NCBI RefSeq assembly: GCF_004011695.2
Contig: NC_082414.1
Span: 1-64,000, forward strand
Length of the DNA stretch: 64,000 nt
DNA from: Ascochyta rabiei
Taxonomy: Eukaryota; Ascomycota; Dothideomycetes; Pleosporales; Didymellaceae
Direction of reading: 5' to 3'
The position numbers were made by a program, and so were the translations under genes. Below are positions 29,547 through 40,700 of this stretch, piece by piece; the first letter of the stretch is position 1, and every line of letters begins with the position of its first letter. The notes below the pieces were generated by a model, which saw nothing but the letters and a program-made list of their open reading frames with translations, had not been told where the DNA came from and made no database searches.

Positions 29547-30869
29547 TATGCCGCAGAACTAGGCTATAGTGAAGTGCAAGTTCTTATACAGCAGCTTATC
29601 CTTCCCTATCCACTTAATATGGCTGCGCGACGTAGTGTTATAGTGCACCTTCAGCCCGTACGTGCGTAAGTCAAGCATCTACTACATTAGGCTGTGGCTC
29701 CCTCGCACTATAAACCTGTCCATCATCTGCTGCACAAACTCTAAGCAGCCTTTAGGTTAACGCTGACTAGGGGGGCTACTGCCGCTGTCGCTCCCCCCGT
29801 ACGCGCTATTGTTGTCGAACGCCTGCTCTTTAAACAGCTCAGACAGCTCTAGTGCGTGCTGCACAACCATGAAACAGGTGATTTTAATTACGGACAACAA
29901 GATTAGCAGGTACAGCTCAGGGCCCTTCCAGCCATCTTCCTTAACGCCGAGCACGGCTAACGCGCACACCATCGCGCAATCGTACTCCTTGCAGCAGATA
30001 GTCTGTTTGAGCAACGCAATGCAAAAGTCCAAGCACGCTTTTTTAATCGGCCTCAGCTTTGCGTGCTTGGGCTCATTGTTGCGTTCGGACGGGTCCTGCT
30101 CGTCGTCAAGCTTATCGATCATTATCTCGTCCTCCTCTTCCTCCCCGTCCTCGTCCTGGTCCTCGTCCGCTATCTCCATCTCTGCCCCGCCTACGTCTCT
30201 CTCTGCCTGCTCGATCAACGCCTCCCACGCCTCGCGCTGCTGCTGCGTGAAGCAGTACTTGGGGCTCTTCCAGCAGTGCTCCCTCTGCGTCTGTGCAAAA
30301 AACATCAGTATCTGCTTCTATAGACGTGACTGCTCTTTAATCAACTTCTTGTCCATATACGCCTGCAGCAGCGTGTACCTAGTCTAATGCTTCTCTATAC
30401 AAATGGCTTCCATATGCACAAATATGCCTGTCTGCTTAATAACAGACGTCTGGCTTACGCAGGCCAGTCCATCCATTGCGCTCTAAATCGCAGCCTTAAC
30501 AGGCTCCTTATCTTTCTCTGGGTCTATGTTAGGCTCCTTAATGCTTGCTAGCAATTTGGTACGATCTAGTTTGTTCAAGTACAGCAGCCACCCAGTCCGC
30601 TCCAGCCATAGGGCTGCCTCGTCCTTCTCCCTGTCTTCGATCGTTGTCTTCGTCTGGTTCTTGACGTTGGCCCACGTCTTGGCCATCTCCTCGCCTACAC
30701 GCGCCCACGCTGCCTCGCCCTTAATAGGGACAGGCTGCGGACCGCTGTCTAGGGTGTGACGCACCTCGAAGTACTGTAATCTGTGCCGGCTGCCAAAAAG
30801 TCGCTGGCAGTGTACGCGCTTGCAGCCATCTTCGAGCTGGGCCTGTAACGCCTTTGCCTGGGTTCGGCT

Positions 30870-31250
30870 GGGGCGTCTGCATTTCTTTCTAGCTGACCAC
30901 CCATGTGTCGTACGCTAATGTTCTTTCAGCATCTTTAGGCTGCAGAACACTAGTTAGCATGTCTCTGGTTTGAGTTAACACAGCAGCCCGTTGTCGAATA
31001 CGGGCAGCTGGGGGATCGCCTGCACGCTGTTGCTGGGTATCTCTAACTCCGTAGGGTACTGTAGCAAGCCTGCCCACTGACGTACAGCTTCCCCAACCGC
31101 CTTAACGCTTTTAAGTGACTTCTTGTGCTGTTTGTGCAAGTGGCTCTTGATCTGATCTGGCTATACTGCGTATCGGCACGCTCTGCACACTGCGACCTGG
31201 TACTCAGCCAAGTGCTTAAAATACGGATTCTTGACTTCTTCTGCCGACAT
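30870..31250 (-). pseudogene. TLH3 OrsD-type zinc-finger region
   Basis: After MSAEEVKNPYFKHLAEYQVA the first finger reads VCRACRYAV ... HLHKQHKKSLKSV. A linker with PQLPVFDNGLLC leads to the second cluster (LKPETC, VFCSLKMLKEH, TTHGWSARKKCRRPSR). Spacing and words match the OrsD/DUF3505 family closely, more so than TLH1. A few stops (for example before PDQIKSH) replace expected Trp or Gln. Confidence 0.75.
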
Positions 31251-31453
31251 GTTAGTGGCTTGGTTCTTGCTTGATCCAACGCTGCAGTCGCTGTTCTTAT
31301 CGCTGGGTTATGTTGAGTTTCGCACCCCAGCTTGTGCGCCCGCTTATGTTGTACAGGCTGATCTCCGTTCAGTCTGTTACCCTAGTCAGGGGCTTAACCC
31401 AACAAATCTCTTTCTTCTTCTGCTGTATCTCCTACATTAATAAACAAACAGTT
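31251..31453. promoter_or_regulatory. Bidirectional promoter region between TLH3 and P3
   Basis: This is the shortest of the three divergent spaces (203 bp). Both ATGs are supported: MSAEEVK on minus and MSPSNLP on plus. No clear TATA element or shared box with the other two spaces was found by eye. Confidence 0.45.
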
Positions 31454-33244
31454 ATGTCACCATCTAATCTACCCTAGATCTCCGCGTTGGAAGATGCCGC
31501 CGAGCAATTCGATGGTGGGCCCCGGAGCTTCCCGCTAGCCAGCGAGTCGAGCTTTGCCTACAGGCTCGCATACAACCCGCCAAACCTAGACTACTAAAAG
31601 CTGTTTTAGAGCAAGGCAACTGTCTTAGACTCGCAGCGTGATGCTCTATTCCGCCCGCACAGCGCAGGCTGGCTGATTCCGGCCGAGACAAGTGTCTGCA
31701 AGCCTGTCTTTGTTGCCCACTCTGTGCTGTCAGCGATATGGCTGTTAAAGGAGACGCTTGCTAAGGACGCGCTGCCTGCTGATGCTTGGGCCCGGCTGGT
31801 CTCTGCAGCGCAGGATCTTGCTAGCAGCCCGAGCGACAGCTTCTAGAAGGAACCCCCTTTAGCGCAGCAGCCCCGCGATTCCCTACTACCGTCGACAAAG
31901 CGCGCTGCTGCATCCAGCTCAGCGCGGCCGTCCAAGCGCCTCCGACGAGCCAGCGAGTCTCCCAGTCCTGCGACGCCGCTGGAAGCAGAGGACGAAGCGG
32001 AGGAACCTGAGCAGCTTGCGCCGCCCAGTGAATCTGAGGCGGCTGAGGACCCTAAACAGCCTGTCCGTGGACAGGTTGGACACGAGGAACCGCCCCAGAT
32101 CACGAGCGTCTCTAACAAAAACTGTCGTGCTAAGCGGGAGCGCGCCAGGAAGCTGGAGCTTATGCGAGCGCAGAAGAAACAGGACCTTAGGTTGGTGCTG
32201 CCGCCTAAGTCGGCATCCCGCAGGGAACACGGTGCCTATGCCTCCATCTTGCGGCGGGATGAGCTGTTCATCTCTTGGATCCTCAAGCAGCTGGTTGACG
32301 ACAACGACCTGTACAGCAGTACCGCAACGCCTTACCTGACAGCTTCTGGCATGCTTAAAAAGGCCAACTCCATCGGCAACACTACCTCCCAGGCCTCTGC
32401 GGCTGCATTTCTGCGGAGCTGGCGCATACAAGGCTTACCCTTTGCGCAGGAGTCTGTGGAGGATCGCCCGCCTGCTTCCTCGCGCACCCGCTGGTCGCTG
32501 TCGCAGAAGAATAGCTCCTCGACTGTGCCAAAGAGCGCGCTCGCCTCCGCCTGGAGCCTGTGCGATCGCTACGAGCAGGAGTTAGATATTATCTATATTA
32601 AGTACCGCTAGGCTATAGCTTTCCTCAGCAAGGCGTACACTAAGAGGATAGACCAGATTAAGGAGCAAGACGTTGCCCGCAGCAGCGATGCTAAGAACCG
32701 AGGCAGCAGGGGCAAAGTCAGCTCTGAGGCCATAGACGCCCTGCTGCTGTCCGCTACTGCCATGTCGGGGCGTCAGCAGCGTCAGCGATTCAAGAAGCAG
32801 CTGCACCAAGCGCTCCGCTGGTACGAAGCAGCCAAGCAGCTGGGCTGGGGCATGCTCTGCCTGATGCTGCACGACATTATCTCTAACTTGTGGGTAGAGA
32901 ACAATCTCCGCGTCCCCTTCTGGCATATCTGGCTTAAGTTGGTTATAGAGGTGAATCTGGAGGCCTATAAAGCAAGCATGGCCTTAGACGCCTGGCTAGG
33001 CTCAGAAGGCATCTCTGGCGGATCCATCAGCGAGAAGGCAACGCTGTCGATCGAGGCAGACACGCCGACACCGGCGACGCAAGTAGAGGAGATTAAAGAC
33101 AGCGAGATGGAAGATGGCGAAGACACCAAGAACGGCGACAACAACGGCGCTGAGGATGCGCCGTCTCAAGGACCCGCTAAGAGCCCTGCGCCCGCCCGTC
33201 CGATGCGCCAGCTTACCTTAATTAAGCTGTGTAAGCCTTTTTAA
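31454..33244 (+). pseudogene. P3: TLH partner protein, third copy
   Basis: This is one plus-strand frame of 597 codons from ATG 31,454 to TAA 33,242-33,244. Stops at 31,475, 31,595, 31,607, 31,843 and 32,609 are all explained by transitions (CAG/CAA to TAG/TAA, TGG to TAG). It has the same domain order as P1 and P2 but is more divergent: RPHSAGWLIP, VCKPVFVAHSVLSAIWLL, the basic cluster PSKRLRRASE, the acidic region EAEDEAEEPEQ, the basic segment NKNCRAKRERARKLEL, LFISWILKQLVDDNDLYSS, AAAFLRSWRIQGLPF, RWYEAAKQLGWG, and the end MRQLTLIKLCKPF. In the last motif the aromatic residue of P1 and P2 has become Cys. Its ATG supports a conserved N-terminus. Confidence 0.75.
32162..32611 (+). CDS. P3 open core fragment
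   Basis: These 149 open codons from an internal ATG cover the basic segment and the conserved core of the partner family (ASILRRDELFISWILKQL, SWRIQGLPFAQ, SLCDRYEQELDIIYIKYR). It ends at a TAG where P2 keeps Trp. It is a fragment of the larger frame. Confidence 0.55.
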   Translation: MRAQKKQDLRLVLPPKSASRREHGAYASILRRDELFISWILKQLVDDNDLYSSTATPYLTASGMLKKANSIGNTTSQASAAAFLRSWRIQGLPFAQESVEDRPPASSRTRWSLSQKNSSSTVPKSALASAWSLCDRYEQELDIIYIKYR

Positions 33245-34765
33245 GGCAAATAGCATACTACAATTTTTTATTCTGTGCTATGCAGTAAGTGTGTTACTTT
33301 CTTATGTTAGTGTTTATAGAGTTGTTCTGTTGTAGTAATGCGGCGGGGCCTGGTCCTCCGCGCACTAGCCTAACCCTGACCAACCCCAACTACAAGCACC
33401 AACCCTAACACTACCAACCAAGTAGACAATGATGCTGGGGGTTGCATAGATAACAGAGTTGAGTGCTGCGAGACTAGTGTCTACGTTTTAGCTCGAACGG
33501 ACTTAAAAATGGAATTCCAATGTACAACTGAATAGTATTCCAGCGTACGTTGTGACTGAAAATACGCTAGTGTCCTGTAGCTGTTGTCACTAACAAAACC
33601 AAAGCTATAACTCCAGTGAAGGTACACTGCAACTACCCATTTGGGATAGGGTTTTTATATTCCCCTCTAACCTAGAGTTACTAAATTAGCGCTTCTGTAG
33701 TCCTTTATTAGTTGTCTTGCCCTTAGCTAGAGTCTTCTTAGGTAGCTGTTAGCTATACTAACCTAGTCTCTAGTTAATAATATTAGCTTATTCCTCTACC
33801 TTTAGGATTATGTCTCTTTAATTATAGAGGATAAGGAATAAGTCCTTTTATATACTAGAGAGCAGTGCAGTAATATATTTTAGAACTTAAAGCTCTAGCG
33901 TATATAAGTTGCCTAGTTTCTCCTATAGTAGACGTATAAAGTCTAATAGATCTATAGGGGACTAAGAATTCTGCTGCTTATATTACTTTAAGCATTTATA
34001 TACTACTTACTTATATTTAGCTAGCGTTCCTAGAGCATCTAGTATAATTCTTTTTAGCTCTTACTACGTTAGTTTCTAGGTTAGCTAACTACAGTAGTTA
34101 GTTGTGCAGTAGGCCTGCTACAACGTCTTTAGGTTCTCTAAGAGGTACCTTACGCTAAAGTTAATCTTTTATTCCTCTGTAAGGAAATTCACTAGAGATT
34201 AGAGGAAGTATCCCTTATAATCTCTCTTCTAATAGTTGTATTTAGCATAGTTGCGCTTTATATACTTCTATAGGGGTTTAGGTTATAGAAGATTTATAGA
34301 TAGGGAAGATTATAGTTTCTCTACCCCTTCTAGTACTTTTTAGAAAGATAGGATTATTGCTAGATCTTCTTTATTGTATTTGCGTCTAAGTTTACAAAGA
34401 AAGGAAAGTTCCTCTTAGTCTTTTGTCTCTTACAACTATTTGCGTAAGTTTTCTAACTCCTGTTATTAATTACCTACTTCTAGGCTATTCTAGCCTTCTC
34501 TGGCTAAAGCTGCCCTACAGATACGAATTCTAGGGTAAGGTGTACTACCTAGAGGACCTACAGATCCTCTTAAGGCACTATAGACACTTAGTGTCTATTA
34601 AGGTATCTCCTTATCTGCAGAAGGAGGTGTTACCTTACGCTCTACCAGCTCTTGTACAGGTAGGTTATCTTAGTCCCTCTCTAAAGACAGTAAGCCTAGA
34701 TAATTTAGTTTAAGACTTATAGTAGCTTAAGTCTATCTTTAATTATAATATAAGAGTAATTAGAA
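33245..34765. other. Transition from subtelomere to transposon-rich DNA; no gene recognised
   Basis: The first 400 bp still have mixed composition, with CCTAACCCTGACCAACCCC near 33,370. From about 33,660 the sequence turns AT-rich and full of TAG/CTA, as RIP-affected DNA does. A minus-strand frame around 34,150-34,430 reads plausibly as protein between stops (FPFFVNLDANTIKK) but I do not recognise it; it may be a transposon relic. Confidence 0.5.
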
Positions 34766-34967
34766 TGTAAAAAGTGTATAAAGCAATTATAAGGGAGGAT
34801 AGAGTTAAAGAGGATAGTAGGTGTATTAAGGTACGTAGTGTGTAGTAACAAGACTAATTACTAGAGTATTAGCAAAAACCTCTAACACCTTTATATAGTC
34901 TGGGCTGGCTAGCCCTATAGTAGCTCGCTAAGACAGGCAGAGGTACCCCTAGGCCCAGCGCCTAACA
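34766..34967. mobile_element. Solo LTR, copy A (202 bp)
   Basis: It begins TGTAAAAAGTG and ends GCCCAGCGCCTAACA, so it has TG...CA ends. It is almost identical to 61,205-61,629 once the MITE inserted there is removed; both cores are 202 bp. I could not find a matching 5-bp target duplication. It abuts the LINE fragment, whose homology resumes at 34,968. Confidence 0.7.
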
Positions 34968-35783
34968 CTAGCTATTACAGTCTAGTAGTCTAGGTTAAAC
35001 TTTACACTCTATAATAGATACATCTAAACAAACGTATAAGAAACAATAACAGTAGAAAGGAAGCTTCTAAATAGCCACGCTCTGCCTACCTCAATCCTAA
35101 TAGGCGAATTTTATACCTATCACCCTTAGTAGGACCCTACTATAACTACTATAACACTAAAAGCTAGTAGTTTTATTACCTAGATAGAAGAGTAAAACCT
35201 AGAGCTACTAAACAACCCTAGCACAGGCACCTTCTACCAGCTAAACATAAGCAGGGAAAGTGTTCTAGACCTTACCTTTGCTACACACAGGCTTATAAGC
35301 TAGATAGAAGACTAGCAAACCCTAGTAGGTATAGGCTTAGACCACCTAGGCATCCTGTTTATAATTACAACGCCTAGAAAACAGCTTCTAAACAACCCTA
35401 CTCCTTAGTTCAACACTAAGAAGGCAGACTAGGACCTATTTTAGAAGGAGCTAGTAAAGGAATTAGCAAAAAGCCCTGCTCTTAATACTACATGCCCTAG
35501 ACACTCTACTAGCACACCCCTACTTCTTATCTAAGGAGAGGACAGAGAGCTAGAGAAGCAGCTTAAAGCAATAGGGAAGGAGCTTACTATATTAATAACA
35601 AATACAGCTAAAACTATAATCCTACAAAGCTCTACTAGTGCAAGAAGTAAACTGTGGTAGAACCTAGACCTAAAAATACTTAGGACAAACATGCTTAACA
35701 AACAACGCCACCTACAGAGAGAACTAGTAACTAGCCCTACAAACACCTATATATGGAAAAGAGACTACCTAATTACTAGAAAC
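34968..35783 (+). mobile_element. Tad-type LINE, 5' part (endonuclease region)
   Basis: This plus-strand relic with many stops can be aligned with the LINE at 46,486-48,793 (AGCTATTACAGTC, GGTTAAACTTTA). The endonuclease end is readable at about 35,290-35,400 (LVGIGLDHLGILFIITTP, the family's SDH-type motif with Ser replaced). It is cut at 35,783 by the Ty3/gypsy element and resumes at 42,893. The bases GAAAC at 35,779-35,783 are the target-site duplication. Confidence 0.75.
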
Positions 35784-35938
35784 TGTTAAGGGCTAGCCTT
35801 AGGGTGGGATGCAATAAGGGTTAATATGGTATTGTATCTCTTAAGGAGGTAACACGTTGCGTGTTCTTCTAATATGTCTGTAGGGCACGTAACCATCCCA
35901 TCTTGCTTAAGGCTTAGACAAGGTCTAAGCCTATAACA
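35784..35938 (-). repeat. Ty3/gypsy A, left LTR (3' LTR)
   Basis: 155 bp with TG...CA ends, about 90% identical by eye to the right LTR; most differences are transitions. It is preceded directly by GAAAC. Confidence 0.9.
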
Positions 35939-35999
35939 TACCTCCTTTCCCTATCTCTTCCTAGCTAAGTGTATTTTGCTAGGTCCTTTCTGCGTTTTG

Positions 36000-37750
36000 C
36001 GTGGACTGGCAGGCGCTAGTGGCAGGTAAAACCTAGAGCTAGTTGTGGTTGCGTAAGGGCCCGCCTCTTAGTAGGTTAGCTGTTAGTCTAGTCTGTAGTT
36101 TACCTGGGGTAGTCCCTACGCGCACCTAGGTTGTTTTTATTTTACCTAGCGCACCTTCCCTTGTTGGACGCTGTACTACTCCCTGCTCTTACCTAACCTG
36201 CCTATGTTATACCTACCTGTCTTTCTGTACCTACCTGTCTAGTTTAAACAATATATCTGTTATTGCGCCTAGCTCTAGTTACTAGGCTACTAGTTATAGG
36301 GCTAGTAGTCCCCCTAGTAGAGGCAGTTATAGCCTGCTATATCCCCTTCTATCTGCCTATAACATTCCCCTAGTATTTTATAACAGTTATCTAGATTTTT
36401 AATTGTAGAAACTAACTGTGTCTATAGAGAGCCTGCTGTTGCTGCATTAGTAACTATAAGGTTAAGGGTAACTCTAAGGACAAGGACTTGGTCCCTGTCC
36501 CTGCCCGCGCCGTCCCCTACCACCCCTGCCGCCAGCTTACTATCCTTACTAGCTGGCCTAGTAAGTGTCTTACGTCTGTTATAGGCCTGCTACTGGCTAA
36601 TTCTATCTACAGCTAACTGCCTCTCTAGTGCTAGCAAGACCTGCTGTACCTGCGCTAAGCGCTGCCGCGTTTGTTATTAAGACAACAGTCTTTTTACTAC
36701 TAATACAGAGCTCTACTACACCTAGCGCAACTTTAAGAGGTACATCTAGGTATATAGCTTTATCTTAGGTCTATGTCTATAGCTAATAGTTGTTAAGGCG
36801 TCTGTGCAGGGTAGCAACGTCCACGTTAATATGCCTAGAACCTAGGGCGTTAATAGTAACAAGGCTAACTAGGGCAGGTAGCCTACCTTTGTCTGTAAGT
36901 GTCCTGCCTGCTGCTGTAAGGGGCGTTTTACTAATCTGCTGTGTACTGTTTAGGTGCCTACTATAAGCTCTACTAAGCCTACAAGTCTACCCTTAACCTA
37001 GCCTATGCTAACCCCTTGCTGGCTAAGCAGCTAACCTCTTCTTATGTTGCCTGTTCCCCCCCTAAGCCTAGTGCGCAGATCGCGCTGCCTACTACGCCTT
37101 TGTCCAGCTGTTGGAGTATTAACTAGTTTAATACCTACTTTTAACAGTTTACGTCTACTGTAGGGATAGCTATTAAGACGTAGACTAAGCGCATAAACCA
37201 GTTTAAGGAGGTCTAGGCCTGTACTACTGTAAGTCTTCTGCCTATATTAAGAGTGTAGCTAATCTGCCCTAAAGGAGGCTGTTAACTAGGTTAAGCGCTT
37301 GCTTACTACGCCCTGCTGCTGCCTAGAGTACACGTTGTTATCCTGCCTGTCCTGCTACCTGCGCTCTACCTCCCCTGCTAAGCACTACCCTTCCCCCTGC
37401 TAGATCTGCTTACCCCCCTGCTAAGTCTGCTCGCCCCTCTGCTGCTACTGCTTGCCCTCCCTATTAGAGCCGCGCACCCTACGTTGTGGCACTGCAGTGC
37501 CTACCTCTTGCTCCTCAGCCTAGTTGCAACAGGCCTGCAGCATCTCTGTTAGTAACAAGGAGGAGGACAAGGAAGAGGACAACTATAAGCAGGACTGCCG
37601 CTGCTGTATAGCGCGCAATTAGGCCCTAGACACAGCTGCCTCTGCCTGCTGTTCCCTGTCTAACAAGACTATCTTTTAAGAACTAAGTTCCTGCGTTAGC
37701 AGCTAGTAGAGTGTAAGAAGTGGTGTTGTACTGTTGCTGTGGGGGTCCTA
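36000..37750 (+). other. Non-pol region of Ty3/gypsy A with plus-strand coding signs
   Basis: This 1.75-kb stretch between the integrase end and the left LTR reads better on the strand opposite to gag-pol: FVCKCPACCCKGRFTNLLCT near 36,890, LAKQLTSSYVACSPP near 37,020, a Pro/Ala-rich part near 37,350, and an acidic end (NKEEDKEEDNYKQDC) near 37,555. Stops interrupt it. It may be an antisense ORF carried by the element. I do not recognise it. Confidence 0.4.
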
Positions 37751-40700
37751 AGCTCTCCTGCGCTAGGCACTAGGCCTAGCGCAGCATCTCCTAATAGGAC
37801 CCCTTAAGGGTTATTATAAAATAATAAAAGTTCTTCCTACCTTAACCTACCTCTTATGTTCTATGTGTGCTGCTGTAAAGGCCTTCTAGGCTATTGTATC
37901 CTATAATGCGTCTAGAGGCTCCTACGTTAGCTTTGTGTATCCTTTCTATTTAACTAGGACCTGTAACTTGTTCTGTCCTTAGGCCTTCTTCTTTTTTAGG
38001 ATTACCTCCACCTCCTATTTGGCTAGGGTTGGATTGTCCTCCTCTAGGACAACTAGTGGGCCTAGTCTACTTTTCTGCAGGCGCTGTGTTAGTAGCAGGT
38101 TAGAAGCTATACGTTCTAGTAGGTCTACGTGCACTGTCTTATAGAGGTTGCCTAGCAAATCTAGGGTAATAGTTAAAGGGGTGGGAACTGCAACTACTGT
38201 GTACTGGGCTTATAACTAATTAAGCTTCTAGCTTAGCCTGTTAGTTTTTACGTTGTAGAGGGAAAACTATACCCTATCTCCTACGTAGTACCACTCTGCA
38301 GGCCTATAGCTATAGTCTGTTATGTCCTAGGTGCGTTGTTATACCTATACTATAGCTACCTAGGTAAGCTCTATACCCCGCTAGAGGTAGTCTAGGAAGT
38401 AGACTGCCTGTCCCTGTAGTGTGTTCTAGCTAATAGTTAGGAGCACTATTGTCTGCAGGAGGTCCACATTATAGCTGTAGAGGAGCAGGTTAGAACTAAC
38501 CCTAGTAACTAAAGAATTGCAATTGTTAAGAGCTAGTTAGCAGGCTAGAAGGTAGTTAGGCTAGTTATCCTGTTTAAAGGTAACTATAACCTATAGGACT
38601 GCCTACACCTCTTAGTTGGCCTACTCTGTCCCTCTGTCTATCTAGGGGTAATAGGCTGTAGAGAGCAGCTAGTCTACCCCTACAAGGCTACATAGCGTTG
38701 TCTAAAAATGTCCTAGCTATTCTAAGCCGCAATCTAAGATATAGAGCTAGGAAAGCCTTAGAACTACTACTACGTGTTGTAGAAGACCTTAGCGCAATAT
38801 TCTATAGTTATAGAAGTTATTGCCTTAAGCTGCACATACTTAGAGAGGTAATCTGTAATAACTAGGAGATAGCGCAGTGCATCCTTATTAGCCTAAGAAA
38901 GGTTAACTATAAAGTCTATTAAAATCTAGAACTAAAAACAGTTAGTAATAGGCAATAGCTAGAGTAAGCCCTACTATTAGTGCTGTAACATATATACGCT
39001 GTAACAGTAGCAGTTACAGATATAACGCTAAACGTCCTATAACATCCCCTCCTAGTAGAAGTTACGTCTAACGATGTGGAATGTGGCGTTAGCACCTAGA
39101 TAGCCTGTTAGGTTAGATTTGTATGCCCTCTAGATTATTGTAGTTATAAGTGGCTTCTAACGCAGAACCTACGTAACCCTACGCTACAGCAGCGTGCTGT
39201 AAGCACTAAGCGCGCAATCTGCAATTTGCTAAGTAGTCTTAGCCTTAGGAGGGAACTAGTAGGCCTTATTATAGATAGTGGACAGGCGTGCTATATGCCC
39301 TGCGTCCTGCTAGACACCTTTATCCTATAGTAATTGCATATGCGCGTTAATAAAAAGTAGGGGCATACTAGGGCCTAGTGTACTAATTATTAACACTAAA
39401 ACTAGGGTTATTATCCTATAGACCCCCCCTAACCTCCTATTATAGTCCTTTTCCTAGCAGCTTAGCGCATCTAGTTAGGCTGCTAGGCGTCCTAGGCAGA
39501 AGCAAAGGTAGAAACGGAACTTTAACAGCTCCTCCGCCTATTAGTGCTGCCTCTTACTTACCCTGCGCGCTGTAGTAAAGTACTAGAGGTTCTTATAGTT
39601 GGTTAGGATAGTAAACAGCCTGGCAACAGACCCTAATTTAGCTACCTAGACCCCTAGGCACTTTATAACAGCAGTTAACTCCTTATTATAGATAGTGTAG
39701 TTCTATTATTCTATTATAAGTGTAGCAGAGTAATACGCTACTAGGCAAAGCACCTTCCTATGCTATTAAGAAAGGTAGCTGCCTAGCGCCTTGCTAGAGC
39801 AGTCTATCTCTAATAGTGTTTCTTACTTAGGGTCCTACTAGGCTAGGACTAGTTCTGTTATAAATGTGTTCTTTAGCTAGTAGAACGCCGCGTCCTCCTC
39901 CTGCCCCTACCTAAATAGGATATCCTTCCCTGTAAGTTAATTAAGTAGGGATGTAATATTAGAGAAGGCTGGGATAAAGTCCTAGTAGAAGTTAGCAAAC
40001 CCTAGGAAACTGCAAACCCTGCGCAAAGACTGTAGAGCTTCCTAATTACAGATGGCCTTAACCTTCTTAGGATTAGAACAAATGTCCTTTCTAGCCTCTA
40101 TAATATATCCTAGGTAGTGTACTTCCTTAGTTGCAAATACGCACTTCTTAGGATCTAAATGCAGCCCTGCGTTGCGTAGGAGCGTAAGGACTCTGCTGAC
40201 CTTCCCTAAGTAGTCTGTCCTAGACCTACTACTGTAAACAAGGACATTATCTAGGTATACAGTAGCATAGTCGCCTAATGTCTCCTAAAGCGCGCTGTTA
40301 ATGTAGCGCTAGAAGGACGCTAGTGCTCTAGCTAGGCTAAACAGACAGACTAGCTACTTAAAGAGCCTAAAACAGGTACAGAACGCGGTGAGGTGCTTGT
40401 CTCCTTCTGCAACACAAATCTGGTAAAATGCTAAACAGACATTAACCTTAGAGAACTAGCAGGCACCCCCTAGTGTACGTAACGTCTCCTTAATAAGAGG
40501 AAGCAGGTACTAGTTAGCAATTATAATGCTATTAAGTGCGTAATAGTCCACGCACATACGCTACCTGCTAGAGGACTTCTTAACTAGCAGGACTAGGGCC
40601 CCTGCTAGGGAAGAAGAGGTGTAGATCTACCCCTTGTCTATAAGTGCTAACACTTGTTTCTGTAGCTTAATTAGCTGGTCCCTTAGCATGTTGTACAGAG

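Larger units (their letters stand above)
26598..31250 (-). pseudogene. TLH3: third telomere-linked helicase copy, many stops
   Basis: This is one minus-strand frame of 1,551 codons from ATG 31,248-31,250 to TAG 26,598-26,600. It has many stops but all open pieces (starting at 30,764, 30,305, 29,546, 28,934, 28,550, 27,758, 27,428) share one phase. OrsD finger, recombinase-like region, helicase and Cys tail are all present. The helicase has MPTGAGKS, INECH (Asp to Asn in motif II), LTAT, ATSALGIGVDIPDVQCIIHIN and QESGRAGQDG. The tail has CFPCGGVPQEICNSWE and CQYTGVLSAGLIGIVFGYTE. Among the three copies this one has the best motif I and V. It is paired head-to-head with P3 across 203 bp. Confidence 0.85.
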
